DNA from: Nitrososphaeraceae archaeon
Lineage (GTDB): Archaea > Thermoproteota > Nitrososphaeria > Nitrososphaerales > Nitrososphaeraceae
Assembly (NCBI GenBank): GCA_021155845.1
Contig: JAJNBK010000034.1
Span: 1 to 12,297 of the forward strand
Length of the DNA: 12,297 nt
Reading direction: 5' to 3'
The notes beneath the pieces are model-generated. The model searched no databases, had not been told where the DNA came from, and saw only the letters and a list, made by a program, of their open reading frames with translations. Within the stretch, counting starts at the first letter, position 1, and every line of letters begins with the position of its first letter. Below, one piece after another: positions 8,170 to 12,297 of this stretch. Made by a program: the position numbers and the translations under genes.

Positions 8170-8781
8170 TCAATTCGGAGGACTTCCAGCAGTCGGGGAT
8201 GAACTATCTCCCCTCTCGCTTCCGTCTGGTGCGGATGGTTCGGCATCTTTTTTTCTTTTTAGATGACTGAATAATAGTAGTGCCAAGATTGCAGCTATAA
8301 TGATATAGTTAACTGGAGGACTTATCGCCCTTGTTATTAATCCAATACCTGGGATTACAAATGCGACCTTGCCAATATAATCTTTTTCTGTTATAGGAAA
8401 ATCTACTCCAGGGATAGAAGAAGGATTAGCATCACCCTGTGTCCTGATGACTCTCTCTTCTTGAGAATCGATAGTAATATCTCTAATATCTGCAATCCTA
8501 TGGACTATTACCCTATCACCTCCAATGGGCCTATGAAAGACTATAATATCACCAATCTTCAGACTTTCAAATGAGCCGCCATCTCTCACGATTAATACAT
8601 CATCTACATTTAGGCTAGGCACCATACTACCACTAGACACTATATAGAATGGATTGGCAGTGTCAAAGACCAATCGGATAGCTAGCCAAACAATTGCAAC
8701 TCCTATCGCAACGATTGCAATGTCTTTGATAACACTTGGAATTTTTGAACCACGTTTGTTTAGCAACTTTAAAACTATCAT
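8170..8781 (-). CDS. Signal peptidase I, archaeal type (S26B, SEC11-like)
   Basis: This is an intact 203-residue membrane protease that removes Sec signal peptides on the outer face of the cytoplasmic membrane. TM1 is at about 19-38. The catalytic Ser is Ser52 in SSGSMVPSL, His94 lies in VIVHRI (taking the place of bacterial Lys), and Asp117 lies in RTQGDANP; this is the archaeal/eukaryotic Ser-His-Asp arrangement. A second hydrophobic helix lies near 156-173. After it comes an unusual hydrophilic tail (about 178-203) rich in Ser, Pro, Asp and Gly (EPSAPDGSERGDSSSPTAGS). ATG 8781 is chosen because MIVLKLLNKRGSK gives the usual positive lead-in to TM1. It stops with TGA and is followed after six bases by the YjbQ-family gene. 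Confidence 0.95.
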   Translation of the reverse strand: MIVLKLLNKRGSKIPSVIKDIAIVAIGVAIVWLAIRLVFDTANPFYIVSSGSMVPSLNVDDVLIVRDGGSFESLKIGDIIVFHRPIGGDRVIVHRIADIRDITIDSQEERVIRTQGDANPSSIPGVDFPITEKDYIGKVAFVIPGIGLITRAISPPVNYIIIAAILALLLFSHLKRKKDAEPSAPDGSERGDSSSPTAGSPPN

Positions 8782-8978
8782 TTTTTTCGTTAGATAAACC
8801 TTTAGGTCTTTTTTGTTTAAAGATTATAAAAAAAAGATACACAAGTTGAACTGAATATATCTATAATATCTATATCATTTGTATATGTGAAGTACATATA
8901 TCGTTACTCGGTCTTTTGTTCAAGACGCTAAACTTCTAATACAGTTACATAATGATGATATTTTGTTATTATCAAATC

Positions 8979-9211
8979 TCATAATTCTCTCCACGAACAT
9001 AGAAATGGTATAAATTTTATTATTGAGGTCAGCTGGTCATTATCCTTCAGCAACTCTAGCGTCACTTCTTCAATTTTCTGGATATTCTAATGTCTTTTGA
9101 ACAGACTTTTGCTTTTAGTGCATCCTGTTCTTTCATGAATTTAGATAGCGTAGCAACAACAATAACAATATCCTGTGGAGGATCATTACGTTTTTTTTGA
9201 AAACGACTCAT
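8979..9211 (-). pseudogene. Small charged protein, frameshifted
   Basis: ATG 9211 begins MSRFQKKRNDPPQDIVIVVA, then TLSKFMKEQDALKAK; this frame stops at 9062-9064. Between 9064 and 9087 coding-like sequence moves to another frame and continues IQKIEEVTLELLKDNDQLTS, then IIKFIPFLCSWREL and a TGA at 8979-8981. Joined, this is about 77 residues: a basic start, a short hydrophobic/helical part and a charged heptad-like helix. No family was recognised. The reading is judged from composition, since each half alone is within the chance length range. Confidence 0.4.
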
Positions 9212-9664
9212 ATAGCTGTTTTCTTAGGTTCTTCTATCATGACACAAGAATTGAATCTAGTGATGGAGATATCTTAAATTTTTAGATATCAATTTGCAAT
9301 AGAAATTAGAATTACTTAATAGAGTAGTCTGTTGGTATCAGTTTACTTGATTATTTTACATTTACCTGTATACAAATATTTTGATGCCTTCAGACAGTCC
9401 CTTCAGAGTGAAGCTCGACATTAACCAAATAGCAAGGCTGAGCATTAGCATACATTCCTATAGAAGGGAACAGAACAAGTCATTCATATAAGTTATAATT
9501 GCATTTGACAATCAAAAGATAAAAGTGATTCATTTGTTTATAATTGATAAACCTACAGATTATTGTTAGATAATGGCAGCTCAGTCAAATGCCTTCTCCG
9601 CATATTTTGCTTTTGCAAAATCAGGTGTAACTCTGAGTCTTCACTGCTGCCATCCATTTTGTCT
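9212..9664. other. Gap without a confident gene
   Basis: A 34-residue open frame on the plus strand (9384-9488, MPSDSPFRVKLDINQIARLS at its start) looks mildly coding-like and might be a gene start or fragment; it is too short to call. The right end contains one copy of the 24-bp duplication. Nothing else was recognised. Confidence 0.35.
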
Positions 9665-9684
9665 TCACTGCTGCCATCCATTTT
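9637..9684 (-). repeat. Perfect 24-bp tandem duplication, two copies
   Basis: The copies are 9637-9660 and 9661-9684, identical and abutting. The right-hand copy holds the stop codon of the RNase HI gene (9665-9667), so the protein is unchanged. In the neighbouring frame the repeat would encode MDGSSEDK twice as part of an acidic stretch. Confidence 0.95.
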
Positions 9685-10096
9685 GAATATTGCCTTTTTC
9701 ATATTTAATGTGTTCGTCAATAGCTTGATTCGCAAGCAAATCTGCATTTCTATTTTTCGACCTAGGTACATGTTTGTATATAACAATTTGGAAGTGTTTC
9801 TCAAGATTAGATATTTCTCTAAATATGTTGCTTAGTTCCTTGTTTCTTACCTTATATAGGTTGGTTCGCTGATTAATGAGAAGTTGGCTATCTGACAGAA
9901 TTGTAATACTATCATCCAGACCGAAAGCAATTTGCATAGCTTTTTTTAATGCTATATATTCAGCCTGATTATTTGTTTTATAGCCGACAAATTCTCTATG
10001 TTCCAATATTTTAGAATTTTCTTTGATTATTACAATTCCTATTCCAGATAATCCAGGATTACCTCGACTCGCACCATCGATATTAATAATTAGCAA
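9665..10096 (-). CDS. rnhA: Ribonuclease HI
   Basis: This is an intact 143-residue protein that cuts the RNA strand of RNA-DNA hybrids, with roles in primer and R-loop removal. The four metal-binding acidic residues are all visible: Asp7 in NIDGASRGNPG, Glu46 in TNNQAEYIAL, Asp69 in ILSDSQLL and Asp119 in NADLLANQA. KHVPRSKNRNAD before the last Asp is typical of the archaeal/plant-like branch of type 1 RNase H. The frame begins with TTG at 10096, only six codons before the first catalytic Asp; no ATG fits, so TTG is accepted. An AT-rich TATA-like run (about 10101-10117) directly upstream would give a leaderless or near-leaderless message. The last residues (NIQNGWQQ) fall in a 24-bp duplication. 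Confidence 0.92.
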   Translation of the reverse strand: MLIINIDGASRGNPGLSGIGIVIIKENSKILEHREFVGYKTNNQAEYIALKKAMQIAFGLDDSITILSDSQLLINQRTNLYKVRNKELSNIFREISNLEKHFQIVIYKHVPRSKNRNADLLANQAIDEHIKYEKGNIQNGWQQ

Positions 10097-10530
10097 GTAT
10101 TATAAATATATATAAAACAATGAATCATGCATAATTGTCTATATTAAGATGAAGGTATTGTGAACAGTCATGAGTATGACCTCATACTACAAATGCAAAT
10201 AAAGTTTGATCATTATGAATACAAATTGATAATAATTAACTTTAACTTATAATTGTCTTATGTTGTCAACTTCAGAATAATAATAATATCAAGTTCTGGA
10301 AATGGTTATACTTTTCAAAAAGGTTGAGAATTCTTCTCCCATCCGTCATATTTATCTCAATAACGATCTTAACGGCTATGAGGTCAATAATATTATAAGT
10401 ATTTTGAAAATTTCTCAATTTTATGATAATATTGGCTCATAGACATTTTCAACAATAATAATTTTGATAGCCATTGGTAAATTAAATTTATTTCCTGCAA
10501 TAAACCAAATTGACTTAAGAATGAAAAGTA
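10097..10530. other. Gap without a confident gene
   Basis: A 46-residue plus-strand frame at 10302-10442 (starting MVILFKKVENSSPIRHIYLN) is open, but this length is expected by chance. The left edge holds the AT run that may serve the RNase HI gene. No RNA gene or repeat was recognised. Confidence 0.35.
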
Positions 10531-10756
10531 CTAAAATCTCACTTGCAAAAAAATATTAATTTTGTCAATTCTTTTACGTGCGATCCAGATTAAAAGACGA
10601 TACATTGCTAATATTTTTGGTCTTCTAGCCGGAATTTCAGATTTTCTTGACTCAGTTTTTCCCTGATATACTTTGTATTCACCTCGTCTGTAGTAGAATA
10701 TGAACGATTAAAACTCTAATCCAAATCAATGGATCATTTAATGATAAAAATTTCAT
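10531..10756 (-). pseudogene. Small membrane-associated protein, frameshifted
   Basis: ATG 10756 starts MKFLSLNDPLIWIRVLIVHI, one short hydrophobic helix. Between 10681 and 10710 the coding-like sequence changes frame and continues FYYRRGEYKVYQGKTESRKS, then EIPARRPKILAMYRLLIWIA with RKRIDKINIFLQVRF and a TAG. Joined, this is about 75 residues: TM-like helix, basic hydrophilic centre, second short hydrophobic segment, basic tail. No family was recognised. The second frame has no start of its own until a late ATG, which is why a single indel is the simplest reading. Confidence 0.42.
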
Positions 10757-10848
10757 GACAGGTAACTATATAGTATCGCGATAATCGCAATTTCATTCTA
10801 TTGTTATCAGAATGGCGCAATTGAAGTTCTTATTTTTCGTTGTTATAT

Positions 10849-10870
10849 CATCTATGATACATCTATGATA
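10849..10870. repeat. Perfect 11-bp tandem duplication, two copies
   Basis: CATCTATGATA occurs at 10849-10859 and again at 10860-10870, about 140 bases upstream of the membrane-anchored protein gene. It could be a small regulatory direct repeat, but it is most simply another slippage product like the two longer duplications in this window. Confidence 0.85.
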
Positions 10871-11012
10871 TCCATCTTGTAAAGAACGCCAAAGTGAAAA
10901 TCAGATAATTGAATTCATAGTATTATTTCTGGTAGTAATAGCTTTGTAAATTATTACATTAGAAAGAAAAGCAATAATAACATTTTTAGTGTTAGATATA
11001 TTAGTTTTTGAG

Positions 11013-11576
11013 ATGCCAAAGCGGAAGGTCAAAGAAGAAAAACCAAGGAAAAAAATAGGTAAAAAACAAATTCTATTACCTCCTATCATGGCAGGTGCCG
11101 CTACGCTCGTGGGTATATTAATAATGCAGTTTGTTCCCCCTCCGCCTGTTATCGACGTATGCTTGAAAGAACATGCCGTTGACACATTCAATGTTTATCC
11201 TAGAATAAAAATAATAGTAGACGAACAGACAAAACTGTTGCCTGACGATATAGGCAGACTTTTGAAAGACGGTAAAGAATGTTTGCATGTTATTCATACG
11301 GACGCTATAGGAGACACACTTCATATACAATATGTCAGGCCAGTCAGATTGACTGTAGATGACTTTATGAAAATTTATTCATATGATAATAGAACTATTT
11401 CAGTAATAGATAATTCCACAGGGATTCCAGAAAAACAAGTATTAAAAGTTCAAGACTTTAATATTGAATATTCATACTTTTCAGAACGAGGTGAATTCAC
11501 AAGAGTATCCAAACCATCAGATCTGCCTCCCTTTACTAATGATTTGGTTGTAAGACTTAACTTAATATCTAAATAG
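11013..11576 (+). CDS. Membrane-anchored extracytoplasmic protein, conserved-type domain of unknown function
   Basis: The product has 187 residues: a strongly basic cytoplasmic N-terminus (MPKRKVKEEKPRKKIGKKQ), one TM helix at about 21-42 ending at a Pro cluster (VPPPP), then an extracytoplasmic domain. That domain has the layout YPRIKIIV...LPDDIG...CLHVIHTD...LHIQ...RLTVDDFMKIYS. From memory it resembles a family in archaeal and bacterial secreted proteins that reads HxHxxIxVNG, IPxxIG, CxxxxHTHD, IHIESP, FTLGDFF; the first His pair is absent here, while HTD and LHI remain. Cys50 and Cys90 could pair. No function is known to me. ATG 11013 is chosen over an in-frame GTG at 10989 because it begins the basic segment. 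The IDH gene follows after 29 bases with its own TATA box. Confidence 0.8.
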   Translation: MPKRKVKEEKPRKKIGKKQILLPPIMAGAATLVGILIMQFVPPPPVIDVCLKEHAVDTFNVYPRIKIIVDEQTKLLPDDIGRLLKDGKECLHVIHTDAIGDTLHIQYVRPVRLTVDDFMKIYSYDNRTISVIDNSTGIPEKQVLKVQDFNIEYSYFSERGEFTRVSKPSDLPPFTNDLVVRLNLISK

Positions 11577-11577
11577 A

Positions 11578-11585
11578 TATAAATA
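11578..11585 (+). promoter_or_regulatory. TATA box for the isocitrate dehydrogenase gene
   Basis: ATATAAAT lies just after the preceding stop codon and about 25 bases before the TTG at 11606. That is the spacing expected if transcription starts at or beside the start codon (leaderless message), which supports a separate promoter for this gene and the TTG start. Confidence 0.45.
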
Positions 11586-11605
11586 GAGAAGGTTTTGCCC
11601 TTCAT

Positions 11606-12297
11606 TTGATTCATTTGGCAAATAAAACCGCTGCAATACTTCGTGGAGACGGTACTGGTCGAGAATTAGTCGAGGCAATGATCAAAGTTTTGAGAGCATG
11701 CAATACTAAGATAGAATTAGTCTTAGCTGATGCCGGATCGGAGTGGTGGCAGGAAACGGGTGGTGATTCATACATTTCAGAAGAAGTTTGGAAATTACTT
11801 GAGGATAGTGATGCTTGTTTTAAAGGTCCTACTACTACTATCCCTAAACCAAATGCACCACGTAGCGTTGCCGTGAGTATTAGGCAAAAATTTGAATTAT
11901 ACGCCAATGTAAGACCTATAAAGACATATAAGAATGCTCAAAGGCAGCTTCATTTTATCTGTGTACGCGAAGCGACTGAAGGATTATATGCAGGAATTGA
12001 ATTCAAAACCCGCTATTGCAATTCGCAAGATAACAAAAAAAGCCTGTGAAAGAGTAGTGAAAAAAGGCTTCCAAGTAGCAAAAGATATGAATTTTCAAAA
12101 GGCATATGCGATTACAAAAAGAAATATACTCAAAGAAACTGACGGAATATTCTGGGCAGCCGCAGAGAAGTTTCAAAAAGAGTTTAAGAATGTCGACATT
12201 GAAGAGTATTATATAGATAATATGACACAACAACTTGTTAAGAATCCGGAGCGATTTAACAACAGCGTATTGATTAGTACTAATTTATTCATGGACA
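11606..12297 (+). pseudogene. icd: Isocitrate/isopropylmalate dehydrogenase family, probably NADP-isocitrate dehydrogenase, frameshifted and partial
   Basis: Isocitrate dehydrogenase decarboxylates isocitrate to 2-oxoglutarate. The first frame gives AAILRGDGTGRELVEAM near the N-terminus, FKGPTTTIPKPNAPRSVAVS with RQKFELYANVRPIK (substrate-binding Ser and Arg residues) and REATEGLYAGIEFK. Near 12005-12012 the reading shifts by one and continues AIAIRKITKKACERVVKKGF, AYAITKRNILKETDGIFW, YYIDNMTQQLVKNPERFN and VLISTNLFMD to the window edge. Between EFK and AIAIRK related proteins have several more residues, so a short deletion is likely; as written, translation stops at 12049. No ATG fits the N-terminus; TTG 11606 (or 11615, MANKTAAILRG) is used. 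Isopropylmalate or homoisocitrate dehydrogenase cannot be fully excluded. Confidence 0.85.

Noticed and set aside
9563..9835. Plus-strand 90-codon open frame
   Set aside because: It overlaps the RNase HI gene, whose four catalytic residues are clear on the minus strand; the plus-strand product has no recognisable features.
4734..10870. CRISPR-like or regularly spaced repeat array
   Set aside because: Only three unrelated two-copy tandem duplications exist, with no spacers and no cas genes.
611..12297. Programmed ribosomal frameshifting as a common explanation for the broken genes
   Set aside because: Breaks occur in unrelated families at different places, in both directions and several per gene, without shared slippery sites or downstream structures.

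Overview
The window is AT-rich (roughly one third G+C by eye) and looks like a soil-type ammonia-oxidising archaeon (Nitrososphaerota/Thaumarchaeota, perhaps close to Ca. Nitrosocosmicus). The evidence is an archaeal DRG-type GTPase with a TGS domain, an archaeal Ser-His-Asp signal peptidase, an archaeal-style isocitrate dehydrogenase, TATA boxes close to start codons, TTG starts and wide gene-poor gaps. The genus is inference from composition and gene style.

Layout. Positions 1-129 (-) hold the N-terminus of a secreted protein. Positions 611-1348 (-) hold a rhomboid protease gene broken by two frameshifts and a TGA. A small membrane protein lies at 1558-1731 (-), followed by a gap of nearly 1 kb. 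A 430-residue coiled-coil protein (2706-3998, +) is intact. A frameshifted single-TM protein (4403-4556, -) precedes a four-TM protein carrying a perfect 39-bp in-frame duplication (4600-5007, -). An IS5-family element with a many-times-frameshifted transposase fills about 5099-6127. The DRG GTPase (6313-7434, +) is intact. A two-gene unit on the minus strand, signal peptidase I then a YjbQ-family enzyme, spans 8781-7748; the second gene is frameshifted. Two more small frame-broken genes lie at 8979-9211 and 10531-10756 (-), with an intact RNase HI between them (9665-10096, -). The right end has a membrane-anchored extracytoplasmic protein (11013-11576, +) followed, behind a TATA box, by isocitrate dehydrogenase, which is frameshifted near 12008 and runs off the window.

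The genes do not form one pathway. Shared themes are membrane and secretion biology (secreted protein, rhomboid, signal peptidase, several small TM proteins) and housekeeping (DRG, RNase HI, isocitrate dehydrogenase, YjbQ). I found no convincing new multi-gene system.

The strongest unexplained pattern is structural. Seven loci, including conserved single-copy-type enzymes, are broken by small indels while the peptide on both sides of each break still reads as good family sequence. In addition, three perfect two-copy tandem duplications (39, 24 and 11 bp) are present. Either this is an indel-prone assembly, or a genome region undergoing very recent inactivation by slippage. The intact 1.3-kb and 1.1-kb genes argue against a uniform high error rate, so the question is open.
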